Shown here one piece after another: positions 1 to 8,618 of a stretch of DNA of 64,000 bases. The notes beneath the pieces were generated by a model. It had not been told where the DNA came from. It did not search any database and worked only from the letters and a program-made list of their open reading frames with translations. The stretch lies in assembly GCA_034004685.1 (NCBI GenBank), contig JAVEWG010000002.1, positions 62,001 through 126,000 of the forward strand, in the 5' to 3' direction. The first letter of the stretch is position 1. Every line of letters begins with the position of its first letter. The position numbers and the translations under genes are program-made. Source of the DNA: JAEUNX01 sp034004685. Its GTDB lineage: Bacteria; Pseudomonadota; Gammaproteobacteria; Burkholderiales; Rhodocyclaceae.

Positions 1-255
1 GCCTATCTGGTGGGGGCGGTGTCCCGCCGGGTGCTGTGGTTCTCCCCCTTTGAGCAGGCCCTCCACGTGCTGCCCCTGCTGCTCCTCACCCAGGTGGTGA
101 TGGTGGCGGTACGCCTCCTGGCGGGGGCCGAGTTTCCCGGCTGGTGGATCTTCCTGGGCCCCTTCGTGGCGGCGGCCCTGTGGGTGCCGGTCAACTTCCT
201 GCTCCTCCTGCCCCAGTATCAGCCGGTGGAGCGGGATGACAACCGGCCGATCTGA
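1..255 (+). CDS. mreD: Rod shape-determining protein MreD, C-terminal part
   Basis: The frame is open from the first base of the window and stops at 255, so only the last 84 residues are present. Two strongly hydrophobic stretches (about residues 18-38 and 46-68 of the fragment) are followed by a short polar tail. MreD is an inner-membrane partner of MreC and MreB in the elongasome. The assignment rests on the membrane character and on its place immediately before the PBP2 and RodA genes, as in mreBCD-mrdAB clusters of Betaproteobacteria. The fragment alone has no diagnostic motif. Confidence 0.8.
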   Translation, partial: AYLVGAVSRRVLWFSPFEQALHVLPLLLLTQVVMVAVRLLAGAEFPGWWIFLGPFVAAALWVPVNFLLLLPQYQPVERDDNRPI

Positions 256-275
256 GGGCCCGGTCCCCACGCCCC

Positions 276-2165
276 ATGGCTGAGTTCCGCACTCCTGATC
301 AGGAAATCTATCCCTTCCGTGCCCGCCTGCTGGTGGCCGGGGGCTTCATCCTGGTGTGCTTCCTGCTGCTGGTGGCGCGCTTTGTTTACCTTCAGGTGCT
401 GCGCTTCGAGTACTACCATACCCGGGCCGAGGACAACCGCATCGCCCTGGCCCCGGTGGTGCCCAACCGGGGGGTCATCGTGGATCGCAACGGGGTGGTG
501 CTGGCCCGCAACTATGCGGCCTACACTCTGGAGATCACCCCTTCCAAGGTGGAGGATCTGGAAGCCACCATCGAGGCCCTGGCCCAGGTGGTGGAAATCC
601 AGCCCAAGGACCGGCGGCGCTTCAGGAAGCTCCTGGAAGAGAGCAAGAACTTCGAAAGCGTGCCCATCCGCAATCGTCTTTCGGATGCCGAGGTGGCCCG
701 CTTCATCGCCCAGCGCTATCGCTTCCAGGGGGTGGAGGTGCAAGCCCGCTTGTTCCGGGACTATCCCCTGGGGGAGCGGGCTTCTCACGTGATCGGCTAC
801 ATGGGGCGGATCAACGAGCGGGACCAGCAGCGGATCGAGGAGCGGGGGGATGAATCCAACTACCGGGGCACCGACCACATGGGCAAGGCGGGCCTGGAGC
901 AGAGCTACGAGGCGGATCTCCATGGGGTGACCGGCTTCGAACAGGTGGAGGTGGATGCCGGTGGGCGGGCGGTGCGGGTCCTCAACCGCACCCCGGCAAC
1001 CCCCGGCAATACCCTGACCCTGACCCTCGACTCGGAACTCCAGCAAGTGGTGGAGGCCGCCTTCGGCAACCGCCGGGGCGCCCTGGTGGCCATCGAGCCC
1101 GCGAGTGGCGGCATTCTGGCCCTGGTCTCCAAGCCCACCTACGACCCCAACCTGTTCGTGGATGGCATCACCTCGGCGGACTGGAAGGCGCTGAATGATT
1201 CCCTCGATCATCCCTTGCTCAACCGGGCCATCTACAGCGCCTACCCCCCTGGCTCCACCTTCAAGCCCTTCATGGCCCTGGCGGCCCTGGAACTGGGTAA
1301 GCGCACGCCCTACCAGGCCATCGCCGATCCGGGCTATTTCAACTTTGGGGGCCACCAGTTCCGGGACGACAAGAAGGGCGGCCACGGCATGGTGGATCTC
1401 TACAAATCGGTGGTCCATTCCTGCGACACCTACTACTACATGCTGGCCAACGACCTGGGGATCGACGCCATCGCCCGCTTCATGGGGCCACTGGGCTTTG
1501 GTCAGAAAACCGGGGTGGACATCGACGGGGAGAGCGATGGGGTGCTGCCCTCGCCGGAATGGAAGAAGCGCCGCTTCAAGAAGCCGGAGCAGCAGAAGTG
1601 GTATGGCGGCGAGACCATTTCCATCGGCATCGGCCAGGGCTACAACGCCTACACCCCGATCCAGCTCGCCCAGGCCACCGCCGCCATCGCCAACGACGGG
1701 GTGATCTTCCGCCCCCATCTGGTGAAGTACGTCACCAATGCCAGCACCGGGGTGCGCCGGGAGGTGGAGCCGCGTCCGATCCGCCAGCTGGCCTTCAAGG
1801 CGGCCAACCTCCAGGCGGTCAAACAGGCCATGGTGGGGGTGAACAACGAGGGCACCGGCGCCCGGGCTTTCGCTGGCGCCCCCTATGAATCCGCCGGCAA
1901 GACCGGCACCGCCCAGGTGTTCTCCCTGAAGGGTGCCCAGTACAAGGAATCGGCGGTGCATGAGCGCCTGCGGGATCACGCCCTGTTCATCGCCTTCGCC
2001 CCGGTGGATCAGCCCAGGATCGCCCTGGCGGTATTGGTGGAAAACGGCGGTTTCGGCGCGACTTCGGCGGCCCCCATCGCCCGCCTGGTGCTGGACTACT
2101 ACCTGCTGGGCAAGAAGCCGGCGGGCCCTGCCGCCGAGGACGTGGTGCCGGAGGAGGCCGAATGA
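276..2165 (+). CDS. mrdA: Penicillin-binding protein 2 (peptidoglycan DD-transpeptidase)
   Basis: At 629 residues it has the size of PBP2, the elongation-specific transpeptidase that crosslinks new lateral-wall peptidoglycan with RodA. A single N-terminal membrane anchor lies at about residues 16-38, followed by a PBP-dimer region and the transpeptidase domain. The active-site motifs are visible: STFK at 327-330 (acyl-enzyme serine S327), SCD at 382-384 in the SxN position, and KTGT beginning at K542. The ATG start is 20 bases after the mreD stop. The 3' end overlaps rodA by four bases, which suggests translational coupling. Confidence 0.97.
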   Translation: MAEFRTPDQEIYPFRARLLVAGGFILVCFLLLVARFVYLQVLRFEYYHTRAEDNRIALAPVVPNRGVIVDRNGVVLARNYAAYTLEITPSKVEDLEATIEALAQVVEIQPKDRRRFRKLLEESKNFESVPIRNRLSDAEVARFIAQRYRFQGVEVQARLFRDYPLGERASHVIGYMGRINERDQQRIEERGDESNYRGTDHMGKAGLEQSYEADLHGVTGFEQVEVDAGGRAVRVLNRTPATPGNTLTLTLDSELQQVVEAAFGNRRGALVAIEPASGGILALVSKPTYDPNLFVDGITSADWKALNDSLDHPLLNRAIYSAYPPGSTFKPFMALAALELGKRTPYQAIADPGYFNFGGHQFRDDKKGGHGMVDLYKSVVHSCDTYYYMLANDLGIDAIARFMGPLGFGQKTGVDIDGESDGVLPSPEWKKRRFKKPEQQKWYGGETISIGIGQGYNAYTPIQLAQATAAIANDGVIFRPHLVKYVTNASTGVRREVEPRPIRQLAFKAANLQAVKQAMVGVNNEGTGARAFAGAPYESAGKTGTAQVFSLKGAQYKESAVHERLRDHALFIAFAPVDQPRIALAVLVENGGFGATSAAPIARLVLDYYLLGKKPAGPAAEDVVPEEAE

Positions 2166-3298
2166 TCACCTCGCGCCGTTTCCGTCCCACGGACGTCCTG
2201 CGGGCCCTGGTGGCGCCGGTGGATCCGCCCCTCTTCCTGATCCAGTCGGCCCTGCTGGCGGTGGCGCTGGTTATGATGATGAGCGCTTCGCCCGAGCGGG
2301 TGGACGCCCAGCTGGTCAATACCGGGGTGGCCTTGCTGGTCACCTGGGGCGCCGCCCGCATGCCGGCCCAGCGCCTGCTGGGCCTGGCGGTCCCGCTCTA
2401 CGTGGTCGGGGTTCTCCTGCTGGTGGCGGTGGCCCTCTTCGGGGATGTCTCCAAGGGGGCCCGGCGTTGGCTCCACGTGGGGATCACCCGCATCCAGCCT
2501 TCGGAGCTGATGAAGATCGCCATGCCCCTCATGCTGGCCTGGTACTTCCAGCAGCGGGAAGGTCTGATACGGATGAGGGAATTCCTGGTGGCCGGCACCC
2601 TGCTGATGGTGCCCCTGGGGCTCATTGCCGCCCAGCCGGACCTGGGCACCGCGGTGCTGGTGGCCGCCGCTGGTTTCTACGTGATTTTCTTCGCTGGCCT
2701 GTCCTGGAAGTTGATCCTGCCCTTCGCCCTGGTGGGCATCGTCAGCGTGGGGGCCATCGTGGCCTTTGGCGACCAGTGGTGCCAGCCCGGGGTGGACTGG
2801 TACGGTCTGCGGGAATACCAGAAGCACCGCATCTGCACCCTCCTGGATCCCACCGCCGACCCCCTGGGCAAGGGCTTTCACATCATCCAGTCCACCATCG
2901 CCATCGGTTCCGGCGGGGTGCTGGGCAAGGGCTGGATGAGCGGCACCCAGACCCATCTGGCCTTCATTCCAGAACGCCATACCGACTTCATCTTTGCCGT
3001 GCTGGGCGAGGAGTTCGGCCTCCTGGGGGCCCTGGTGCTGCTGGTCCTGTACGGGGCCTTGATCCTGCGGGGCTTCACCATCGCCGTCGCGGCCCCTACC
3101 CTGGCCACCCGGCTGCTGGGGGGGGCAGTCACCATGATTTTCTTCACCTATGCTTTTGTGAACATGGGTATGGTCTCCGGCATCCTGCCGGTGGTGGGGG
3201 TGCCCCTGCCCTTCATCAGCTATGGTGGCACGGCCCTGGTGACCTTGAGCCTGGGTGTCGGTATCCTGATGAGCATTCAGCGCAATCGCGTGACATAG
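2162..3298 (+). CDS. rodA: Rod shape-determining protein RodA (SEDS glycosyltransferase)
   Basis: A 378-residue polytopic membrane protein with about ten hydrophobic segments and SEDS-family features: the AxPDLGTA-type motif (here AQPDLGTAV near residue 160), PERHTDFIFAVLGEE in the second half and the C-terminal PLPFISYGG motif. SEDS proteins polymerise glycan strands from lipid II in complex with a class B PBP, here the PBP2 encoded just upstream. The ATG overlaps the mrdA stop codon (ATGA), so the pair is probably translated together. Length is normal for RodA. Confidence 0.97.
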   Translation: MITSRRFRPTDVLRALVAPVDPPLFLIQSALLAVALVMMMSASPERVDAQLVNTGVALLVTWGAARMPAQRLLGLAVPLYVVGVLLLVAVALFGDVSKGARRWLHVGITRIQPSELMKIAMPLMLAWYFQQREGLIRMREFLVAGTLLMVPLGLIAAQPDLGTAVLVAAAGFYVIFFAGLSWKLILPFALVGIVSVGAIVAFGDQWCQPGVDWYGLREYQKHRICTLLDPTADPLGKGFHIIQSTIAIGSGGVLGKGWMSGTQTHLAFIPERHTDFIFAVLGEEFGLLGALVLLVLYGALILRGFTIAVAAPTLATRLLGGAVTMIFFTYAFVNMGMVSGILPVVGVPLPFISYGGTALVTLSLGVGILMSIQRNRVT

Positions 3299-3311
3299 GG
3301 AGAACCCGCCC

Positions 3312-4409
3312 GTGAATCGTTGGCGCCCCCCATTTCGATCCTTAGCCCCCTTGGCCGGACTGGCCGCCAGCCTGCTGGCCGCCTGCAGCAGCGTGCCGGT
3401 GCAGACCACCCGTTCGCTCCCGCCCCCGGCGGAACGGGCCGAAGCCCCGCTGCCCACCCCGGCCAGCCCCCCCAGGAAGACCTACGCCCAAAAGCGCGGG
3501 GGCGCCTATTACAAGGACGATGGCCCCGGCGACAGCGCCCCGGAAAACCTGGACGCCATCCCCGACGCGGTGCCCCGCCTCGAGCCGCTGCACCGCTTCG
3601 CCAATCGGCCCTATGCCGTGTTCGGCCAGGATTACGTGCCCGCCACGGACCTGGCCCCCTATCGGGAGCAGGGCACGGCCAGTTGGTATGGCCGCAAGTT
3701 CCACGGCCTCAACACCTCCAGCGGCGAGCCCTACGATATGTACGGCATGACCGCCGCCCACCCCACCCTGCCCATCCCCAGCTATGCCCGGGTCACCAAT
3801 CTGACCAACGGCCGTTCGGTGGTGGTGCGGGTGAATGACCGGGGGCCCTTCCACAAGGGTCGGGTGATCGATTTGTCCTTCACCGCTGCCGCCAAGCTGG
3901 GCTATGCGGACGTGGGCAGCACCCAGGTGGAGGTGGAGTCCATCCTGCCGGATGAAGTGGCCCTGGCAGCCGGCGCCCGTCCAGTGCCGCCCCTGCCGGG
4001 CCGTGGCAAGACGGCGGCCCGCCCGGTCCCGGCCAGCACGCCGGTGGCCAGTCCGCCCGCCGTGGCTGCCCGGGGGGATGAGCAGCAGGCCCTTGCCCTC
4101 ACCGCCGCGCCGGCACCACAAGCCCTCCCGGCAACGCTGCCGCCGACGGGCCCGGCCATTCCCGCCACGCTGGCGGCCAGGGGCGCCTTCCTCCAGTTGG
4201 GCGCTTTTACCACCTTGGCCAATGCCGAAGGCTTCCGCAATCATGTGAAGAGCGAACTGGCCTGGCTGGGCTCGCGCCTGGAACTCCTTGCGGACAACGG
4301 CCGCTACCGTCTCCATGCCGGCCCCTACGCCAGCGCCGAAGAGGCCCAGTCCACCGCCGAGCGGATCGCCGCCGCCCTCAAGCTCAAGCCCTTCCTGGTC
4401 TGGCGCTGA
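3312..4409 (+). CDS. rlpA: Septal ring lytic transglycosylase RlpA family lipoprotein
   Basis: A GTG start 13 bases after rodA opens a 365-residue protein. The N-terminus has a lipoprotein signal with lipobox LAAC (Cys near residue 25), so it should be anchored in the outer membrane. A double-psi beta-barrel domain (about residues 120-220) holds the conserved GTASWYG, TAAHPTLP and VNDRGPF motifs; the His and Asp of the last two are the catalytic residues in characterised RlpA proteins. A Pro/Ala-rich linker leads to a C-terminal SPOR domain (about 285-365) that binds denuded glycan at septa. The position in the PG-synthesis cluster fits. Confidence 0.94.
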   Translation: MNRWRPPFRSLAPLAGLAASLLAACSSVPVQTTRSLPPPAERAEAPLPTPASPPRKTYAQKRGGAYYKDDGPGDSAPENLDAIPDAVPRLEPLHRFANRPYAVFGQDYVPATDLAPYREQGTASWYGRKFHGLNTSSGEPYDMYGMTAAHPTLPIPSYARVTNLTNGRSVVVRVNDRGPFHKGRVIDLSFTAAAKLGYADVGSTQVEVESILPDEVALAAGARPVPPLPGRGKTAARPVPASTPVASPPAVAARGDEQQALALTAAPAPQALPATLPPTGPAIPATLAARGAFLQLGAFTTLANAEGFRNHVKSELAWLGSRLELLADNGRYRLHAGPYASAEEAQSTAERIAAALKLKPFLVWR

Positions 4410-4599
4410 GGCTTCGGGCAAATTCCCGCCGGGTGACCCGAGGGCCCGGGTTCGCTTCCGTGATGCCCGCGGTGCTTGCGAGGGGCCGCGCTGCGCCTTT
4501 TTACGCTCTTTGTCGGCCGAGACCGTGGGCCACGGAAATTTTCCAAACCGCTGAACTCTCCCGGCTCGGGATCGTCTTGTTAGCCACTGTATCCGTCGT

Positions 4600-4628
4600 T
4601 TGGGCGGTCCCGCCCAGCGGCCTATAAT
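4600..4628 (+). promoter_or_regulatory. Candidate sigma-70 promoter for the dacC-dat-ybeD-lipBA run
   Basis: TTGGGC (4600-4605) and a perfect TATAAT (4623-4628) are separated by 17 bases, 36 bases before the dacC ATG. It lies at the end of the 255-base gap after rlpA; the rest of the gap (4410-4599) shows no gene or strong hairpin. Confidence 0.6.
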
Positions 4629-4664
4629 CGCCCCCTTCCCCGCGTACCTTCCCGGATTCCCGTC

Positions 4665-5792
4665 ATGCGTTTTCTTGCAGCCCTGTGCCTTTCCCTTTTT
4701 GCCCTTGTCACCAGCGCCCAGGGGGTGCCGCCCCCGCCGGTGGCGGCCAAGGCCTGGCTGCTGATGGACCACGGTAGCGGCCAGAGCCTGGTCGGCAAGG
4801 ATCCGGAGGCCCGGGTGGAGCCGGCTTCCCTGACCAAGCTGATGACCGCCTACCTGACCTTTGCCGCCCTCAAGTCCGGCAGCATCAAGCTCGATCAAGT
4901 GGTGCCGGTATCGGTCCGCGCCTGGAAGATGGAAGGCTCCCGGATGTTCATCGCGCCGGACCGGCCGGTAACGGTGAACGAGCTGATCCACGGCATGATC
5001 ATCCAGTCCGGCAACGACGCCTGCGTGGCCCTGGCGGAGCTGATAGCCGGCTCCGAGGAAACCTTCGCGTCCATGATGAACCGGGAGGCCCAGCGTTTGG
5101 GGATGACCGGCACCCACTACATGAACGCCACCGGCATGCCCGACCCCCAGCACTACACCACCGCCCGGGATCTGGCGATCCTGGCCTCGGCGGTGGTCCG
5201 GGATTTTCCCGACCACTACCCCATCTATTCCACCAAGGAATACCGCTACAACAACATCACCCAGCCCAATCGCAACCGCCTGCTGTGGCTGGATCCGACG
5301 GTGGATGGCATGAAGACCGGCCACACCGCCAGCGCGGGCTACTGTCTTGTCTCCACCGCCAAGCGGGGGCCCCGCCGGCTGATCTCGGTGGTGCTGGGCA
5401 CCGATTCCGATGACACCCGCACCCAGGAGTCCCTCAAGGTTCTCAACTACGGCTTCCAGTTCTTCGACACCGTCCAGCTCTACGGCGCCAACCAGGCGGT
5501 GTCCCGCTTCCGGGTGTGGAAGGGGGCGGAGAACGCGCTGGAGGCGGGCTTCCTGAACGACTTCGTGCTGTCCTTGCCCAAGGGCCAGGGGGACAAGGTG
5601 CAGGCTACCCTCACCAGCCTTCAGCCCCTCCTGGCCCCGATCCAGAAGGGCCAGCAGGTGGGCACCATGACCCTCACCCTGGAGGGCAAGACCCTGGGCG
5701 AATATCCGGTGGTGGCCCTCAAGGAGGTGCCCCTGGCGGGCTGGTTCGGCCGCCTGTGGGATGCCATCGTGCTCTGGTTCAAGAGCCTGTGA
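4665..5792 (+). CDS. dacC: D-alanyl-D-alanine carboxypeptidase (PBP5/6 type)
   Basis: A 375-residue class C low-molecular-mass PBP that removes the terminal D-Ala of the stem peptide in the periplasm. A Sec signal peptide covers about residues 1-19. The catalytic motifs are SLTK (S55-K58), SGN (S115) and KTG (K217). A beta-rich C-terminal domain ends in an amphipathic helix with Trp and Phe residues (last 16 residues), the usual membrane anchor of PBP5/6. Symbol dacC or dacA is equally defensible. It heads a run of co-directional genes, behind its own TATAAT promoter. Confidence 0.95.
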   Translation: MRFLAALCLSLFALVTSAQGVPPPPVAAKAWLLMDHGSGQSLVGKDPEARVEPASLTKLMTAYLTFAALKSGSIKLDQVVPVSVRAWKMEGSRMFIAPDRPVTVNELIHGMIIQSGNDACVALAELIAGSEETFASMMNREAQRLGMTGTHYMNATGMPDPQHYTTARDLAILASAVVRDFPDHYPIYSTKEYRYNNITQPNRNRLLWLDPTVDGMKTGHTASAGYCLVSTAKRGPRRLISVVLGTDSDDTRTQESLKVLNYGFQFFDTVQLYGANQAVSRFRVWKGAENALEAGFLNDFVLSLPKGQGDKVQATLTSLQPLLAPIQKGQQVGTMTLTLEGKTLGEYPVVALKEVPLAGWFGRLWDAIVLWFKSL

Positions 5793-5815
5793 GCCAGCGC
5801 TGAAGGAGTGCATGC

Positions 5816-6679
5816 ATGGACGGCCTGGCCTACCTCAACGGTGAATACCTGCCCCTCGGGCAAGCCCGGGTGTCCCCCATGGACCGGGGTTTTCTGTTCG
5901 GCGACGGGGCCTACGAGGTGATCCCGGTATACGCCCGCCGGCCCTTCCGCCTCGACCAGCACCTGGCCCGGCTGGCCCGCACCCTGGACGCCATCCGCCT
6001 TGCCAATCCCCACACGCCCGGGGAATGGGAGGCCATCATCGGCCGGGTGATCGCCGGCAACTCCTGGGCCGACCAGGGGGTTTATCTTCAGGTCACCCGG
6101 GGGGCGGACAGCCGCCGCAGCCAGGCCTTTCCCCCGCCGGCGGTGGCCCCCACCGTGTTCCTCTTTGCCGAGCCCCTGCCGGCCCCCAGCCCCCGGCAGG
6201 TGGCCGACGGAGTGGCGGCGGTGAGTTCGGCGGATTTCCGCTGGCTGCGCTGCGACCTCAAGACCACATCACTCCTGGCCAACTGCCTGCTGCGCCAGCA
6301 GGCGGTGGATCACGGGGCGGTGGAAACCGTGCTGTTCCGGGATGGCTTTCTGACCGAAGGGGCGGCCTCCAGCATCTTCATGGTCAAGGACGGCGTGCTG
6401 GCGGTGCCTCCCAAGAGCCATCTGATGCTCCCCGGGGTGACCTACGACGTGGTGCTGGAACTGGCCGCCGCCCATGGCGTGCCCTGTCAGGTGCGGGAGA
6501 TTCTGGAAGCCGAGGTGCGTTGCGCCGACGAGCTGTGGATGACCTCCTCCCCGGTGGAGGTGCTGTCCATTGTCAGTCTGGACGGACGCCCGGTGGGGGA
6601 TGGCCGGCCCGGCCCCCTTGGACGCCGGATGATGGGTTGGTATCAGGACTTCAAACGGGAGGTGATGCGCGGTGAGTGA
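5816..6679 (+). CDS. dat: D-amino acid aminotransferase (class IV PLP enzyme)
   Basis: A 287-residue fold-type IV aminotransferase. The N-terminal FLFGDGAYEVIPVY motif and Lys149 in DLKTTSLL (the PLP Schiff-base lysine) identify the family; GAASSIFMV and the MTSSPVEVLSI region complete the cofactor site. Such enzymes exchange amino groups between D-Ala, D-Glu and 2-oxoacids. Lying 23 bases after the DD-carboxypeptidase that releases D-Ala, it probably recycles D-Ala and supplies D-Glu for the wall. Branched-chain transaminase and aminodeoxychorismate lyase are relatives, but the dacC context favours Dat. A GGAG ribosome site precedes the ATG. Confidence 0.88.
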   Translation: MDGLAYLNGEYLPLGQARVSPMDRGFLFGDGAYEVIPVYARRPFRLDQHLARLARTLDAIRLANPHTPGEWEAIIGRVIAGNSWADQGVYLQVTRGADSRRSQAFPPPAVAPTVFLFAEPLPAPSPRQVADGVAAVSSADFRWLRCDLKTTSLLANCLLRQQAVDHGAVETVLFRDGFLTEGAASSIFMVKDGVLAVPPKSHLMLPGVTYDVVLELAAAHGVPCQVREILEAEVRCADELWMTSSPVEVLSIVSLDGRPVGDGRPGPLGRRMMGWYQDFKREVMRGE

Positions 6680-6944
6680 GCAATCCAAGGACACCCTGCT
6701 GGAATTTCCCTGCGATTTTCCCCTCAAGGTGATGGGGGCCCGGGTCGAGGGTTTCGCCCAGGCGGTGGCGGCAGTGGTGTGCCAGCACGCGCCGGATTTC
6801 GACCCGGCCACCATGGCCATGCGCCCCTCCAGCAAGGGCAATTATCTTTCCCTCACCTGCACCATCCGGGCCACCTCCAAGGCCCAGCTGGATGATCTTT
6901 ACCGGGCCCTGACCGCCCACCCCATGGTCAAGGTCGTGCTGTGA
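6672..6944 (+). CDS. ybeD: YbeD/DUF493 family protein
   Basis: A 90-residue protein of the DUF493 family, an ACT-like alpha/beta fold thought to be regulatory because of its resemblance to ACT domains; no activity is established. It starts with GTG inside the last codons of dat (8-base overlap) and overlaps lipB by four bases, so dat, ybeD and lipB are probably translationally coupled. The family is regularly found between dacA and lipB in Proteobacteria, as here. Confidence 0.9.
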   Translation: MSEQSKDTLLEFPCDFPLKVMGARVEGFAQAVAAVVCQHAPDFDPATMAMRPSSKGNYLSLTCTIRATSKAQLDDLYRALTAHPMVKVVL

Positions 6945-7591
6945 CCGGGGGCGACGGCCTCCTCCACATCAAACGCCTGGGCCGGCTGCCCTACGAGCCT
7001 GCCTGGGAGGCCATGCGCCGGTTCACCGACACCCGGGGGCCGGAAACACCGGACGAGCTGTGGGTAGTGGAGCATCCCCCGGTCTACACCCTGGGGCAGG
7101 CCGGCAAGGCGGAGCACCTCCTCCAAGCCACCGAAATCCCCCTGGTGAAGATCGACCGGGGCGGCCAGATCACTTATCACGGCCCGGGCCAGGTGGTGGT
7201 CTATCTGCTGATTGACCTTCCCCGCCGGGGTCTCAAGGTGCGGGAGCTGGTGCACCTCATGGAGCAGGCTCTCATCGATTGCCTGGCCAGCTATGGAGTG
7301 ACCGCCCAGCGCCGGGCTGGCGCCCCCGGGGTGTACGTGGGGGACGCAAAGATTGCCGCCCTGGGGCTGCGGGTCAGGAGCGGCTGCTCCTACCACGGCC
7401 TGGCCCTGAACGTGGATATGGACCTCACGCCATTTACCTGGATCAACCCCTGCGGCTATAGTGGCCTGCAGACCATTCAGCTGGCCGACCTGGGCGTACC
7501 GGAAACCCCCGCCGGCGCCGGCGAGCGCCTGGTGGCCCAACTGATCCGCCTGCTGCCCCCGGTGCGCCAGAACGCGCCTGAAACCCCCTGA
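6941..7591 (+). CDS. lipB: Octanoyltransferase LipB
   Basis: A 216-residue enzyme that transfers octanoyl from acyl carrier protein to the lipoyl domains of 2-oxoacid dehydrogenases and GcvH. The signature DRGGQITYHGPGQ runs from about residue 70. The catalytic dyad is visible as K137 in DAKIAALG and C171 in NPCGYSGLQ. The start is GTG overlapping the ybeD stop. LipA, which inserts the sulfurs into the octanoyl chain, follows 32 bases downstream, so the window carries the complete de novo lipoylation route. Confidence 0.96.
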   Translation: MTGGDGLLHIKRLGRLPYEPAWEAMRRFTDTRGPETPDELWVVEHPPVYTLGQAGKAEHLLQATEIPLVKIDRGGQITYHGPGQVVVYLLIDLPRRGLKVRELVHLMEQALIDCLASYGVTAQRRAGAPGVYVGDAKIAALGLRVRSGCSYHGLALNVDMDLTPFTWINPCGYSGLQTIQLADLGVPETPAGAGERLVAQLIRLLPPVRQNAPETP

Positions 7592-7623
7592 TCCCGCCTT
7601 CCGGCGGACGAGAATCCAACACC

Positions 7624-8571
7624 ATGGAAGACCCTGCCCGCAAGCAGCGCGGCGCCGACAAGACGGCCCGCATCCCCATCAAGATCGTGCCCGCCGAGCG
7701 GCTCAAGAAGCCCGAGTGGATCCGTATCCGCCTGGGAGGCCGGGAAGAGACCGCCCGCTTCCACGCGATCAAGGACACCCTGCGGGACCACAAGCTCCAC
7801 ACAGTGTGCGAGGAAGCCTCCTGCCCCAACATCCATGAATGCTTCGGCAAGGGCACGGCCACTTTCATGATCATGGGGGACATCTGCACCCGCCGTTGCC
7901 CCTTCTGCGACGTGGGCCATGGCCGCCCCGAGCCTCTGGATGCCCAGGAGCCCGCCAACCTGGCCAAAACCATCGCCGCCATGGGCCTCAACTACGTGGT
8001 GATCACCAGCGTGGACCGGGACGACCTGCGGGACGGGGGCGCTCAGCACTTCGCAGACTGCATCCGGGCTACCCGGGACGCTTCCCCCAAGACCACCATC
8101 GAGGTGCTGGTGCCGGACTTCCGGGGGCGCATGGAGATCGCCCTGGAAATCTTCCACCAGGCCCCGCCGGACGTGATGAACCACAACCTGGAAACCGTAC
8201 CGCGCCTTTACAAGCAGGTCCGCCCCGGCGCCGACTACGCCTATTCCCTGGCGCTTCTCAAAGCCTTCAAGGCCCGCCACCCGGACGTCCCCACCAAGTC
8301 CGGCCTGATGGTGGGCATCGGCGAGACCGACGAGGAAATCCTCCAGGTGCTGCAGGACCTGCGGGCCCACGACGTGGACATGCTCACCATTGGCCAGTAC
8401 CTCCAGCCTTCCGGCGGCCACCTGCCGGTGCTGCGCTACGTGCACCCCGACACCTTCAAGATGTTCGAGACCGAAGCCCTCAGGATGGGCTTCAAGAACG
8501 CCGCTTGCGGCCCCATGGTGCGCTCCAGCTATTGGGCGGATCAACAGGCCCACGGGGCCGGGGTGGTTTGA
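7624..8571 (+). CDS. lipA: Lipoyl synthase LipA (radical SAM)
   Basis: A 315-residue lipoyl synthase. Three N-terminal cysteines (C62, C67, C73, in CEEASCPNIHEC) bind the auxiliary 4Fe-4S cluster that donates sulfur; C88, C92 and C95 (CTRRCPFC) bind the radical-SAM cluster. The C-terminal RSS motif, whose serine ligates the auxiliary cluster in characterised LipA, is present in VRSSYWAD. Length and motif spacing are normal. It is the last clear member of the dacC-dat-ybeD-lipB-lipA run. Confidence 0.97.
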   Translation: MEDPARKQRGADKTARIPIKIVPAERLKKPEWIRIRLGGREETARFHAIKDTLRDHKLHTVCEEASCPNIHECFGKGTATFMIMGDICTRRCPFCDVGHGRPEPLDAQEPANLAKTIAAMGLNYVVITSVDRDDLRDGGAQHFADCIRATRDASPKTTIEVLVPDFRGRMEIALEIFHQAPPDVMNHNLETVPRLYKQVRPGADYAYSLALLKAFKARHPDVPTKSGLMVGIGETDEEILQVLQDLRAHDVDMLTIGQYLQPSGGHLPVLRYVHPDTFKMFETEALRMGFKNAACGPMVRSSYWADQQAHGAGVV

Positions 8572-8618
8572 TCTCCCCGGTGGGTTGGCCCTGAGCCTGG
8601 GTCCGGAGAGCCGGCGCC

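Noticed and set aside
219..1979. 586-codon minus-strand open frame opposite mrdA
   Set aside because: In this GC-rich DNA third-position bias leaves long open frames opposite real genes; the frame has low-complexity Gly/His/Leu composition and mrdA on the other strand has all PBP2 motifs.
3342..5813. 823-codon minus-strand open frame across rlpA and dacC
   Set aside because: It spans two well-supported genes and the gap between them, is rich in Gly, Gln, His and Arg, and has no recognisable domain.
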